Origin: Pokkaliibacter sp046614695
GTDB taxonomy: Bacteria > Pseudomonadota > Gammaproteobacteria > Pseudomonadales > Balneatricaceae
Reading direction: 5' to 3'
Length of the DNA stretch: 64,000 nt
Assembly (NCBI RefSeq): GCF_046614695.1
Contig: NZ_JBKKHQ010000001.1
Coordinates: 62,001 to 126,000 of the forward strand
Positions within the stretch are counted from its first letter, which is position 1. Every line of letters starts with the position of its first letter. A program made the translations under genes and the position numbers. This document shows, piece by piece, positions 26,453 through 35,619 of this stretch. The notes beneath the pieces were generated by a model. It did no database searches and was not told where the DNA came from. It saw nothing but the letters and a program-made list of their open reading frames with translations.

Positions 26453-26782
26453 ATGAAAATGGCTTCTGTCCCGGCCTTTATGCTGGGTGTGCTGGTGCTG
26501 CTATTACTGGCGCTGGGCTATGTTGAGTATGTGTATTCAGCGGGCTGGCCGGATGGCCATGTGACGGAGTATGCGGCGGCGGTGCGTGGTCTGTATTACT
26601 ACTGTGCGATTCCTGGGTTGGCGCTGATGAGTTATAGCCTGTGGCTCGGGCGGCAGGCGCGTACTCAGCCCATCAAGGTGAAGTTACTACAGACCGCGAT
26701 GGTGGCTGTCGCTGTTCTCGCGATCTTCGTTGGGGTGGATGGCCATTATTACCACGCGCTTGATCACGGGCAGGGCGGTTAA
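26453..26782 (+). CDS. Small integral membrane protein, unknown function
   Basis: A 109-residue protein with three hydrophobic segments, about res. 7-28 (AFMLGVLVLLLLALGYVEYV), 48-65 (YYCAIPGLALMSYSLWL) and 82-97 (AMVAVAVLAIFVGVDG). The C-terminus is His-rich (GHYYHALDHG). AAAGGA precedes the ATG. No family is recognised. It converges on the azoreductase gene at 26822. Confidence 0.7.
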   Translation: MKMASVPAFMLGVLVLLLLALGYVEYVYSAGWPDGHVTEYAAAVRGLYYYCAIPGLALMSYSLWLGRQARTQPIKVKLLQTAMVAVAVLAIFVGVDGHYYHALDHGQGG

Positions 26783-26783
26783 A

Positions 26784-26804
26784 AGCGGCACTGCTGGTGC
26801 CGCT
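26784..26804 (-). terminator. Rho-independent terminator for the azoreductase gene
   Basis: AGCGGCAC (26784-26791) and GTGCCGCT (26797-26804) form an 8-base stem around TGCTG. Read on the minus strand it is followed by TTTTAA, so it should mainly stop transcription of 26822-27451. Confidence 0.7.
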
Positions 26805-26821
26805 CTGGTTAAGTTCCTGGC

Positions 26822-27451
26822 TTAGAGGCTGAGCTGGTCAATACGTTGCTGGGCTTCCCTGAGTGCCTGTTGCAGCGCGTCACCTCCAATGGCGGTGTAT
26901 TCCAGTGCAATACGCGTGATATCGGTGATCCCCAGCATGTTCAGCACTTCCACAAGATAGTTATCCTGAAAGTTCAGGTGCGCATAGCTGCCATTCGGGT
27001 TATAGCCATAACCGCCTCGACTTAGCATTAGATAGGCTTTTTTGCCGTGCAGCTTGCCAAGGTAAGGGCTGCGGGGCGTCTCGGGGACCAGCGAGGTGGT
27101 CACGCCCATGCGGATAATCTGATCGATATAGGCCTTCAGGGTGCTGGGAATCGACAGGTTGTACATCGGCACTCCCATCAGCAGGCAGTCTGCTGCCTGC
27201 AGCTCTTCAACCAGCTCATCACTCAGTGCCAGCGTTTCGCGCTGTGCTGGCGTCCTTTGTTCTGCAGGCGTAAAAGCCGCGTCGATCCAATGCTCATCCA
27301 CATGGGGAATCGGTTGGCCGCCAAGTTCCCGGTACACAATTGAACCCTTGGGGTGGCTGGCTTGCCACTGAGTGATGAAACGCTGCGTCATTTCCCGGCT
27401 GTGGGAAGGATGACTCTGGGGGCTGGCATTCACGACGAGCAGATTTTTCAT
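26822..27451 (-). CDS. FMN-dependent NADH:quinone/azo reductase (AzoR family)
   Basis: A 209-residue flavodoxin-fold protein. VNASPQSHPSHSREMTQRF is the FMN phosphate-binding loop; GVPMYNLSIPSTLKAYIDQI (about res. 94-113) is the isoalloxazine-binding segment; SRGGYGY corresponds to the second flavin loop. AzoR enzymes reduce quinones and azo dyes with NADH by a two-electron mechanism. A second member is encoded at 45515-46132. It stands alone here, 45 bases upstream of the ScsB-like gene's stop-side region. Confidence 0.9.
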   Translation of the reverse strand: MKNLLVVNASPQSHPSHSREMTQRFITQWQASHPKGSIVYRELGGQPIPHVDEHWIDAAFTPAEQRTPAQRETLALSDELVEELQAADCLLMGVPMYNLSIPSTLKAYIDQIIRMGVTTSLVPETPRSPYLGKLHGKKAYLMLSRGGYGYNPNGSYAHLNFQDNYLVEVLNMLGITDITRIALEYTAIGGDALQQALREAQQRIDQLSL

Positions 27452-27495
27452 GGGTATCCTCGTTCGACAGATTAGCGGGAGCGATGGGTGCTCAC

Positions 27496-29586
27496 CTAGA
27501 GCCGGGCACGTTCAACCAGGCTATTGGGGGCAAGTAATTGCGGTAATACATCCGGCTCGGTGTGTCCGGGCGAATACCAGAGATAAAGGGGAACGCCAGA
27601 GCGTCCATGCTGTTGTAAAAAGGCCGTGATGGCGGTGTCGCCCTGAGTCCAGTCGCCCCGCATTACCTTTACATGCGCTCTGGCAAAGGCCTGTTGAGTC
27701 GCCTCTGTGTCGATGGCGACCTGCTCATTCACTTTGCAGGTGACGCACCAGTCTGCAGTGAAATACAAAAATACCGGATCATCGCCAGCGCGCAGCGTCT
27801 TTAGCTGCTCTGCATTGAACGCCATCTGCTCTGGTGTTGCCTCGGCAGGAACTGGCTTGTCACGCAGAAGTCCAAAACCCAAAGCGAGCGCCAGTAGTGC
27901 GGCCCCTGCGGCAGGTAACCAGGCGCTATTCTTGTGCTTTTGCTGCCTGAGCCCGGTCATCCATAACCCCAGTGCGAGCAGTAAAGCACAGCCAAGGGCG
28001 CCGATCAGGCTGTTATAGGATACCTGATGGCCCAGCACCCAGAGCAGCGCGAGGGCGGTGATAAACATGGGCACCGAGAGGCAATGGCGCAGCGTTGACA
28101 TCCACGGGCCCGGTTTGGGCAAGCGTCGCTGGGCTGCCGGAATAAAGCCTATCAGGAGAAAAGGCAGAGCGATGCCAACACCCAACCCGGCGAAGATCAG
28201 CAGGGCAAGCAGTGTAGGGAAGACGAGCGCAGCCCCGAGTGCGGCCGCCATAAATGGCCCGGAGCAGGGGGTGGCAACAAAGGCGGCGAGGGCGCCAGTG
28301 GCAAAGGCTCCGGTGACGCCCGGCTGTTGAGTAACACCAGAGCCAAAGCTGATGGAGCCCAGTTCAAACAGGCCTGCAAAATTAAAGGCGATCACCCCGG
28401 CCAGCAAAAACAGCACGAAGATCATCGCGGGGCTTTGCAGTTGGAAGGCCCAGCCAATCTGCGTGCCACCGGCGCGAAGTGCCAGAATGATACCGCCCAG
28501 CGCCACGCAAACCAGCACCACGCCAAGGGTGTAGGCCAGCGCTTCTGCTCTGGCATGGCTGGCGTTACCACCGGAGCGCGCGAGGCTCATGGCTTTCAGG
28601 CTAAGAATCGGAAAAACGCAGGGCATAAGATTCAGCAGTAAGCCACCGGCTATTGCGCTCGCCAGTGTCAACAGAATCGTCAGCGGGCTTAAGCTGTTGT
28701 TCACCGGCGCCGAAGCCGCTTCCGGCGCAAGAGTAATCGCAAGGCCAAGGTTTTCGTTGAGAGCCAGCACTCCATCAAAGGCAGTCTGGCGCGGGCCGGA
28801 CGCCTGAGTGGTTATGATGAGAGTGTCCTGATCACGCTCAAAATGCTGGGGAGCCGCATCGACCAGCACACCGCTTTGCGCCGCGAAAAGATGAGGGTGA
28901 TTAAGCGTGATGCCAGCGGGAAGCGGAACCTTGATGGTCATCTCATCGTGCTCTTGCTGAGTGAACACTGCCGAAGCCAGGAGCGGTTTGGGTAATTGCC
29001 GACGCCAGGTGTCAAACTGGCTGGTATACCGGCCATCCGCCTCGCCCTGACCCACCGTTAGCGTGGTGTCCAGCTGAGCCTTTTCCGGTACGCAGACTTC
29101 ATGACTGCAGACCAGATACTGCATTTCCAGATGAACCGGCAGCACGGTGCCGGGTTTGAGTTGATCGGCAAGAGTCAGTTGCGTTAGAAGGGCATAGGGC
29201 TGGCTATAAACGTGGTTCATCAGCCCCTCGGTGACCAGCGTTTCCGGGACGGGGTACTCTGGTTCACCTGCCTCTACACCTTCAGGCAGTGTCCACTGGA
29301 AGGTGGGCTTAATGCCGGCATCTCCCGGCTGCTTCCAGTAGCCGTGCCACCCTTGCTGTGGCGTCATGGCGATAGCCAGTGTGACGCTTTTGCCCGCTTC
29401 TGGTGTGGCGCTTTCTGGGATCAGTGAAGACTGAATAAGAGCCTGGCTCTGAGGTGTTTGTCCTTGAGCTGCTGACACCTCGGCCAGCGCGGGCTGAGTG
29501 GTGGCCAGCAGTAGGCAGCAAAGCAGTGCCAGGGGCCACCGGATCAGAGACTGCCAGGGGCGGGCACGGTAATCAGAATGAGGCAT
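27496..29586 (-). CDS. scsB: ScsB/DsbD-like membrane thiol:disulfide interchange protein
   Basis: A 696-residue membrane protein. Signal peptide (LALLCCLLLATTQPALA), a DsbD-alpha-like periplasmic domain (about res. 40-295, cysteine pair in CSHEVC), eight helices (about 300-565) with the redox cysteines in LMPCVFPIL and ATPCSGPFM, then a periplasmic thioredoxin domain with C614-V-T-C617 (DWCVTCKVNE). The CVTCKVNE form and longer alpha domain fit ScsB (copper-tolerance) proteins better than DsbD. It would carry electrons from cytosolic thioredoxin to periplasmic thiols. A TlpA-like gene lies just upstream on the same strand. Confidence 0.88.
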   Translation of the reverse strand: MPHSDYRARPWQSLIRWPLALLCCLLLATTQPALAEVSAAQGQTPQSQALIQSSLIPESATPEAGKSVTLAIAMTPQQGWHGYWKQPGDAGIKPTFQWTLPEGVEAGEPEYPVPETLVTEGLMNHVYSQPYALLTQLTLADQLKPGTVLPVHLEMQYLVCSHEVCVPEKAQLDTTLTVGQGEADGRYTSQFDTWRRQLPKPLLASAVFTQQEHDEMTIKVPLPAGITLNHPHLFAAQSGVLVDAAPQHFERDQDTLIITTQASGPRQTAFDGVLALNENLGLAITLAPEAASAPVNNSLSPLTILLTLASAIAGGLLLNLMPCVFPILSLKAMSLARSGGNASHARAEALAYTLGVVLVCVALGGIILALRAGGTQIGWAFQLQSPAMIFVLFLLAGVIAFNFAGLFELGSISFGSGVTQQPGVTGAFATGALAAFVATPCSGPFMAAALGAALVFPTLLALLIFAGLGVGIALPFLLIGFIPAAQRRLPKPGPWMSTLRHCLSVPMFITALALLWVLGHQVSYNSLIGALGCALLLALGLWMTGLRQQKHKNSAWLPAAGAALLALALGFGLLRDKPVPAEATPEQMAFNAEQLKTLRAGDDPVFLYFTADWCVTCKVNEQVAIDTEATQQAFARAHVKVMRGDWTQGDTAITAFLQQHGRSGVPLYLWYSPGHTEPDVLPQLLAPNSLVERARL

Positions 29587-29712
29587 CGTCGATATCCAAC
29601 CTGCATGATGGCGTGATAACGAAAAGGAAGCGGCTGCAGAAAAGTGCAGGCGCGCTTCCTCTTCCAGGGCTTATTGCTCAGATAAGCGGCGAGTGGCAAA
29701 CCATCCCCGCGC

Positions 29713-30786
29713 TTACTGGGCGGGGGTTCTAAGCGCCTGGATGGCCTGTTTCAGGGTCGTATCCTTTGGCCCCAGAATCCGGCGCACGCGACCCTTGGCA
29801 TCCAGCAGCACCACGCTTGGCATATCCCGGATGCCAAAGGCACGGAATACGGCATCATCGGTGTCCAGTGCCAGCGGGAGATGGCGGTTGGAGGTTTTCT
29901 GGTAATCCTGCAAATCTGCCGCGGTGACCCAGAGCCCGGACGAGATACCCAGCCATTCCACGCCGCCTTGCTTCATCAGCTCCTCTGTTTGCCCCAATAC
30001 ACGCTTGCAGGCTTTTGAGGTTTCCGGGCGTGAATGCTCCAGATACCATTCGCACCAGGGGGCGAAGAATACCAGTGCCTGCGGTTGACCCGAGGCGGAC
30101 TGGGCAAGGTTAACCGGGGTGCCATCGAGGCGTTTTAGCGCAAGGTCACTGACCTGATCACCGACACCGTAGGTGGTGTTCGCCTGGGTTGTTTGCGGCG
30201 CAACCGCCGGGCCTGCTTGCTCAGCAATGGCGCTTTTCAGGGCAAGGTGCAGCTTTTCATCATCCAGATGTCCGATATGGGTGATGATTCCCCGACGGTC
30301 GATCACTACGTGCTGGGGCGTGACCCGTAGCTTCAATGCGGCGCCCAGCGAGCCGTCATCCATCACGATAGGCATCTTTAGTTGATGTTTTTTGCGGTAG
30401 CTGCGAACTGCATCAATGTCATCGGCGAAGCCGGTATCCACGGCGATCACTTTGATTTGATCACCCATCTCGTCATAAATTTTTTCAAACCCCGGCATTT
30501 GCTGACGACAGGGAATGCACCATGTCGCCCAGAACTTCAGATATACCGGGGTTTTGCCGTACAAGGAGCTCAAATCGATGGTGTCGCCGTCAATGGTTTT
30601 GAGAACGGCGGGCGGGGCAGGTTGCCCCACCAGATCTGCACGCACAGTGCTCGCCAGATTCTCTCCTGCTGCATCCCAGTTTTCATCAGCATGAACCGGG
30701 ACAGAGAGCGACATTACCGTCAGTGGAATGAGCCAGTATTTACGTGATGCGCGAAAGAGCGCAGTGAGCGCTGGAAGTGTTTTCAC
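29713..30786 (-). CDS. Tandem TlpA-like thioredoxin protein with degenerate second domain
   Basis: A 357-residue exported protein (signal about res. 12-33, WLIPLTVMSLSVPVHA). The first TlpA/ResA-type domain has WATWC90-I-P-C93. A second thioredoxin-like domain starts near residue 205; the expected CxxC reads C245-E-W-Y (APWCEWYLEH), with the next cysteine at 260, so it cannot form the usual disulfide. The C-terminal DMPSVVLLD gives its cis-proline strand. It precedes the ScsB-like gene and is a plausible partner for it. The second domain may act in binding or through a single cysteine. Confidence 0.85.
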   Translation of the reverse strand: MKTLPALTALFRASRKYWLIPLTVMSLSVPVHADENWDAAGENLASTVRADLVGQPAPPAVLKTIDGDTIDLSSLYGKTPVYLKFWATWCIPCRQQMPGFEKIYDEMGDQIKVIAVDTGFADDIDAVRSYRKKHQLKMPIVMDDGSLGAALKLRVTPQHVVIDRRGIITHIGHLDDEKLHLALKSAIAEQAGPAVAPQTTQANTTYGVGDQVSDLALKRLDGTPVNLAQSASGQPQALVFFAPWCEWYLEHSRPETSKACKRVLGQTEELMKQGGVEWLGISSGLWVTAADLQDYQKTSNRHLPLALDTDDAVFRAFGIRDMPSVVLLDAKGRVRRILGPKDTTLKQAIQALRTPAQ

Positions 30787-30960
30787 AAGCCATACCTCAG
30801 CCAGAGAAGGGTTAAAAGTGCATCCTTATTGGCCGCAGATTATAGAAAGGGCTTGGTCTATTAATTAGAACCAAAAAACAGTTATTTTACTGTACCATCG
30901 CGTATTCTCCCTTCGGTTCAGGATGAGGGCTCATTTCTCCGAGACAGCCTCAGGTGGCTT

Positions 30961-32388
30961 ATGAGTGATCTTCGTATTGCTATAAACCGTGAAGCAGGAA
31001 CGTCACTGGTCGATCAGATCGTGAATGCCATCGGGCGTTCGATCAGAGAGGGGCAGCTTTATGCTGGCGCGAGGCTGCCTTCCTGGAATGACCTGAGTGC
31101 GCAGCTTGGCGTGGCCAGAGGTACGGTGCGCGCGGCCTACGAGCAACTGATTGATGAGCAGCTGCTGGTATCGCGAGGCTCTGCCGGTACCTTTGTGACG
31201 CAGCATCCGCCCACGACTCAGGCATTTGACACCCAGACCGTGCGACGGCCCTTGCCAGAGCTGTTCGTTCAACCCTTTAGTGAGCATCCGCGCGTCTTTC
31301 AGCTGGGTATTCCGGCGCAGGATCTCTTCCCGCATAAATTATGGTCTCGCATGGCTTCCCAGGCCGCCAAGCAATCGGTATCCCGGGTTGTCAGCTATCC
31401 CGACCCCCGAGGGGAGCCTGCGCTCCGGGCGGAAATTGCCGCCTATCTTTCGGTGGCGCGCGGGCTCAACTGCACCTCACAGCAAATCATCATTACGGCA
31501 GGTTATTCAGGGGCGCTGGGATTGATTACTCAGGCGCTGGATCTGAAAGGCACAACGGCCTGGGTGGAGGATCCTGGTTATCCGGTCACTAAAATCGCGC
31601 TTTCGCTGGCAGGAATTCAGCGCTTTGCGGTCAGCGTGGATGAGGAAGGGTTGCAGGTGCATCAGGGTATCAAGGCTTGCCCGCAGGCGCGTGTCGCTGT
31701 TGTCACACCCAGTCAGCAAGCGCCGTTAGGCATGACCTTATCACTGGCACGACGGCGAGAGTTGCTGGAGTGGGCGGCAGCGAATGACCGCTGGATTATT
31801 GAGGATGATTATCTTAGCGAACTACAGCTGTCCGGCCGGGCGGCCCCGGCTCTGGCCTCACAGGATGCTCATGGGCGGGTGATTCATGTGGGGACATTCA
31901 GTAAAACCATTAACCCCGGTCTGCGTCTGGGTTTTGCGGTTATTCCCCCTCAGCTGGTCAATCACTTTGGCGATGTGGCTGCGTCTTTGGTGCCAGCGGC
32001 CTCGGTATTCAGTCAGTTGATGCTGAGCGAATTCTTACGTCAGGGCCATTATTTACGGCATCTTCGCAAGATGAAACGGGCCTACCGGACACGCTCACGG
32101 CTGTTGCTACAGTCTCTTGGAGCACAGGTGGTGAGTGACTCGTTGGCGGGGCTGGCGTTATTGCTATCCCTGCCAGAGGGTTGTGATGATGTCGCCATTG
32201 CCAGCAGCGCACTACAGCTTGAACTGGCGCCAGGCCCGCTTTCCATGTGGTATGACCAGCCAGCCACTGCGCCGCGAGGGCTGTTATTGGGAATCACCAA
32301 TATTAGCGAGCGAAATATTGAGCACTGCTGTCAGCCACTGACGGAGCTGATTCAGGCGCAGCTGGAGCGACAGGGGTTGCGGGCGTAG
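30961..32388 (+). CDS. MocR-type GntR/aminotransferase-fusion regulator (PdxR-like)
   Basis: A 475-residue MocR protein: GntR winged helix at about res. 10-75 (LPSWNDLSAQLGVARGTVRA) joined to a class I aminotransferase domain (about 120-470). GTFSKTINPGLRLGF contains the PLP lysine K315 and IIEDDY the ring-nitrogen aspartate. MocR proteins such as PdxR respond to PLP. It is divergent from the TlpA/ScsB genes across 174 bases; no obvious pdx gene is nearby, so the target is open. Ends at a strong terminator. Confidence 0.92.
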   Translation: MSDLRIAINREAGTSLVDQIVNAIGRSIREGQLYAGARLPSWNDLSAQLGVARGTVRAAYEQLIDEQLLVSRGSAGTFVTQHPPTTQAFDTQTVRRPLPELFVQPFSEHPRVFQLGIPAQDLFPHKLWSRMASQAAKQSVSRVVSYPDPRGEPALRAEIAAYLSVARGLNCTSQQIIITAGYSGALGLITQALDLKGTTAWVEDPGYPVTKIALSLAGIQRFAVSVDEEGLQVHQGIKACPQARVAVVTPSQQAPLGMTLSLARRRELLEWAAANDRWIIEDDYLSELQLSGRAAPALASQDAHGRVIHVGTFSKTINPGLRLGFAVIPPQLVNHFGDVAASLVPAASVFSQLMLSEFLRQGHYLRHLRKMKRAYRTRSRLLLQSLGAQVVSDSLAGLALLLSLPEGCDDVAIASSALQLELAPGPLSMWYDQPATAPRGLLLGITNISERNIEHCCQPLTELIQAQLERQGLRA

Positions 32389-32414
32389 GGAAAAAACTGT
32401 GAGCGAGACATAAA

Positions 32415-32447
32415 AAAACGCCGCCCCATAACTGAGGGCGGCGTTTT
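32415..32447. terminator. Rho-independent terminator, bidirectional
   Basis: AAAACGCCGCCC (32415-32426) pairs with GGGCGGCGTTTT (32436-32447) around CATAACTGA. It lies between the converging MocR gene and the cytochrome c gene. Confidence 0.93.
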
Positions 32448-32476
32448 CAGATCAGAGCATCAGGCTCTGATAAGCA

Positions 32477-32516
32477 TTTTGCTTACCGAACTTTTGCTTA
32501 CTGAACTTTTTGCTTA
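32477..32516. repeat. 15-base tandem repeat
   Basis: TTTTGCTTACCGAAC (32477-32491) is followed directly by TTTTGCTTACTGAAC (32492-32506) and a partial third unit reaching the cytochrome c stop codon. It probably arose by slippage; no function is evident. Confidence 0.8.
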
Positions 32517-33836
32517 CTTAACCTTGGCGCGCAGTGGCTCATGAGCATCCAGCTTGGCACGCATGCTGGCAACGTCATCAGCACTGATTTGCTGTGCGCC
32601 GTTCCCCCAGCTGTTGCGGACGTAGTTCAGGATCAAAGCCACCTGCTTGTCGTCCATTTTCCAGGCGAAAGAAGGCATGCCAGCGGCAGTTTGTGCTGCC
32701 TCGGTGTGAGGCGCACGGTTACCCTCGAGCATGGCATGGATCAGGTTATTGGCGTTGTTTGCCTGAATACCTTTATTGCCTGCAAAGGCGGGAACCATGT
32801 CCTTGATGCCTTCACCATTCAGACCGTGACAGGCAGAGCAGTTCACTTCATACATGAGTGCGCCCTTGTCTTTGTCCTGCTGGCTCAGGGTCATGCCCTG
32901 TGGCTTCACGCCATCGGACGCGGCAACGCTCTTCAGGTACACAGCGACGGCACGGCGGTCTTTCTCGTTGAAGTACTGAGTCGAGTTCTCAACCGCTTCC
33001 GCCATCGGGCCACCTGCGACAGAGGTGCCGTTAGCGCCGGTGTGCAGGTACTGCATCAGCTCTTCCACGCTGGACTCACCGATACCGGTGTGCGGGTTAG
33101 AGGTGATGTCCGGTGCATACCAGGTACCCAGGCTTGCGCCTTGCAGGTACTTGGAATCCACTTCGGCACCCAGTGCATTACGAGGGCTGTGGCAGGCAGA
33201 GCAGTGGCCGCCGCCGTCCACGATGTACTTGCCGCGGTTCCATTCCTCACTCTGGCCGGAGTCCTGCTCGTAGCCTTTGTTCTTGAAGAACAGCATGTCC
33301 CAGCCCGCCATCGCCAGACGGATGTTATAGGGGAATGACATGCCGGCGTTTTCATCAATCTCGTTTTTCACAGGCTTGATGGTGGACATATAGGCCCAGA
33401 GGTCATGCATGTCCTGATCGCTGAACTTGGCGTAGGCAGTGTACGGCATGGCAGGGTAGAGCAGGCCATGAGAGCCGATACCCTGACGTACGGCGTTGAA
33501 GAACTCACGCTCGGTCATCTTGCCGATACCGGTGTCGGCATCAGGGGTGATGTTGGAGCTGAGCAGCACACCGAACGGCGTGCCGATCTGATATCCGCCT
33601 GCGAAGTCGCCTTCGCCCGCCGTGTGACAGGCGGCGCAATCACCCAGGCGCATCACGTATTCGCCGCGCTTGATGGCGTCCTGATCAGTGACTTTCACCT
33701 GCGACAGCGGTACTGAATCATCCGCTACGCCAGAACGGCTGGTATCGAAGGTGTTCCAGGCCATTACGCCTGCCACCACGGCGCCGATCACAACAACACC
33801 GGCAATACCCTTAACGATGGTTTTTCCTTTTGCCAT
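32514..33836 (-). CDS. Gluconate-2-dehydrogenase-type triheme cytochrome c subunit (complex 1)
   Basis: A 440-residue membrane-anchored cytochrome c. An N-terminal helix (about res. 8-26, VKGIAGVVVIGAVVAGVMA) holds it at the periplasmic face. Three heme sites are CAACH (67-71), CSACH (212-216) and CSACH (333-337), each with a later methionine ligand (for example YPAMPY). In acetic acid bacteria and relatives this subunit takes electrons from the flavoprotein and passes them to ubiquinone. It is the last gene of the operon, 6 bases after the flavoprotein gene. Confidence 0.9.
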   Translation of the reverse strand: MAKGKTIVKGIAGVVVIGAVVAGVMAWNTFDTSRSGVADDSVPLSQVKVTDQDAIKRGEYVMRLGDCAACHTAGEGDFAGGYQIGTPFGVLLSSNITPDADTGIGKMTEREFFNAVRQGIGSHGLLYPAMPYTAYAKFSDQDMHDLWAYMSTIKPVKNEIDENAGMSFPYNIRLAMAGWDMLFFKNKGYEQDSGQSEEWNRGKYIVDGGGHCSACHSPRNALGAEVDSKYLQGASLGTWYAPDITSNPHTGIGESSVEELMQYLHTGANGTSVAGGPMAEAVENSTQYFNEKDRRAVAVYLKSVAASDGVKPQGMTLSQQDKDKGALMYEVNCSACHGLNGEGIKDMVPAFAGNKGIQANNANNLIHAMLEGNRAPHTEAAQTAAGMPSFAWKMDDKQVALILNYVRNSWGNGAQQISADDVASMRAKLDAHEPLRAKVK

Positions 33837-33842
33837 GACTGA

Positions 33843-35606
33843 TTACCCCACCAGCTTGCCAGGATTCTTGACGTACTTCTCGTGGATGGCACGAGCAGCA
33901 CGCACGGCGAGTGCACCTACGGTGACTGTTGGGTTATAGCCGCCATTGTTCGGGAAGGCAGAGGCGCCAACCACGAAGACATTGGGCACATCCCAGCTTT
34001 GCAGGTACGGGTTCAGTGCAGAGGTACTTGGATCAGCACCCATCACAGCGCCACCAATAGTGTGGGAGCTGTGCTGTTTGTAGGGGTTCCAGCTGGCTTC
34101 GGCCTGATTGTCGATCATCAGGTCTTCACCACCGGCTTCCTTCATGATGTTGACTGCTTTATCCGTCACATACTTGCTCATGCGAACGTCGTTGTCGTTC
34201 CAGTCGAAGGTGACACGCAGCAGCGGCTGACCGTGACGGTCCTTGTAGTTCGGATCAAGATCCAGGAACGCACCGCGGGTCGGCATGGAAGTGCCCTGAC
34301 AGAAGATCGTGGCGATTTCCTGATAGTCACGGGCATAGGCTTTTTTCCACTCGCTACCCCAGCGCTTGGTGCCGGGACGAACGCCATTCATGTTCTGGAT
34401 CGGACGGCCATTGGTGTTGAAGCCCATGATGCCGGCACCACCGATGAAGTCGAGTTCAGAGTGGTCGAAGTTATCGCCGTTGTAATCGTCGATCTGAACC
34501 GCGAGTGCGCCAGCACCGATGAAGGGGTTCATCTTCTGGCCGGGGAAGAACGCGCTCACGGAGGAGCAGGTCTGGTAGTTGTAGTTACGACCTACCGTGC
34601 CTTCGCCAGTGATGGGGTTGTATGGCTTGCCGATACCGGACAGCAGCATCAGGCGTACGTTATCCATCTGGTAAGCTGTGATACACACCACATCCGCAGG
34701 CTGGAAGCCGATCTCACCTTCTTTGGTGATGAACTTCACGCCCTTGGCGGTTTTGCCATCTTCATGCTTCACCGCGTGCAGCACTTCGGTTTCGGTCAGC
34801 ACGGTGAAGTTGGGACGACGCATCAGTACCGGAAGAATACAGGCCTGTGGGGATGACTTGGAGAAGTTGCCGCAACCGTGGAAGTCACAGAAACCACAAT
34901 AGGTGCAGGGGCCCATGGTGACGCCAAGGGGGTTCACATACGCCTGAGACAGGTTACCGGCAGGCACAGTGAAAGGGTGATAACCCATGTCTTCCGTGGT
35001 TTTGCGGTAGGTTGACATCCAATGGGTGTCTTTCAGCTGTGGCGTTGGATAGTCACGCTCACGCGGGCCTTCGAAGACGTTACCACCGTGGCGCTTTTCA
35101 CCTTTGAGGTTACCGGCAAAACCGGAGGTGCCAGCGATGCGCTCAAAGCGGTCGTAGTAAGGCTCCATATCCTCATAGGTGACGCCCCAGTCCTGCAGTT
35201 GCAGGTCTTTGCCGCGCTCTGCGCCATAACGCTCACGGGTACGGGTCGCGACTTCAAAATCCCACGGGGTGAAACGCCAGGACATGCCAGCCCAGTGAGT
35301 GCCGGCGCCGCCCACGTTCCAGCCGAACTGATAGGCAGACCAGTTACGCACGGGCGCAGCCAGCTGATCATGACGGTTACGGAAGGTGGTGGTTTCCACG
35401 CTCATGGGTTGTAGCATGGAGCGGCGGGTGTGCCAGCGCAGTTCATCAGGATCAACAGCGGGCGGGAAGTCGGTCGACGTGTCGCGCCAGGCGCCACGCT
35501 CGATAGCGACGACATTCAGGCCAGCGCGGGTCAGTTCTTCTGCCATGACGGATCCGGCCCAGCCGAGACCACAGATCACAACATCTGCTTTTGGACGAGT
35601 ATTCAT
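33843..35606 (-). CDS. GMC-family flavoprotein dehydrogenase subunit (complex 1)
   Basis: A 587-residue glucose-methanol-choline oxidoreductase. The FAD motif GLGWAG is at res. 13-18; C234, C237, C240 and C245 (CTYCGFCDFHGC) form a cysteine cluster suited to an Fe-S centre near the flavin; HSSHTIGG and GYNPTVTVG near the C-terminus carry the catalytic His region. It has no signal and would be exported with the Tat-bearing small subunit encoded 13 bases upstream. Gluconate, 2-ketogluconate, fructose or sorbitol are all family substrates; gluconate is the default name and not proven. Confidence 0.9.
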   Translation of the reverse strand: MNTRPKADVVICGLGWAGSVMAEELTRAGLNVVAIERGAWRDTSTDFPPAVDPDELRWHTRRSMLQPMSVETTTFRNRHDQLAAPVRNWSAYQFGWNVGGAGTHWAGMSWRFTPWDFEVATRTRERYGAERGKDLQLQDWGVTYEDMEPYYDRFERIAGTSGFAGNLKGEKRHGGNVFEGPRERDYPTPQLKDTHWMSTYRKTTEDMGYHPFTVPAGNLSQAYVNPLGVTMGPCTYCGFCDFHGCGNFSKSSPQACILPVLMRRPNFTVLTETEVLHAVKHEDGKTAKGVKFITKEGEIGFQPADVVCITAYQMDNVRLMLLSGIGKPYNPITGEGTVGRNYNYQTCSSVSAFFPGQKMNPFIGAGALAVQIDDYNGDNFDHSELDFIGGAGIMGFNTNGRPIQNMNGVRPGTKRWGSEWKKAYARDYQEIATIFCQGTSMPTRGAFLDLDPNYKDRHGQPLLRVTFDWNDNDVRMSKYVTDKAVNIMKEAGGEDLMIDNQAEASWNPYKQHSSHTIGGAVMGADPSTSALNPYLQSWDVPNVFVVGASAFPNNGGYNPTVTVGALAVRAARAIHEKYVKNPGKLVG

Positions 35607-35619
35607 TCAGGGCTCCAGA

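Noticed and set aside
33882..34856. 324-codon open frame on the plus strand
   Set aside because: Antisense to the GMC flavoprotein gene with intact FAD and active-site motifs.
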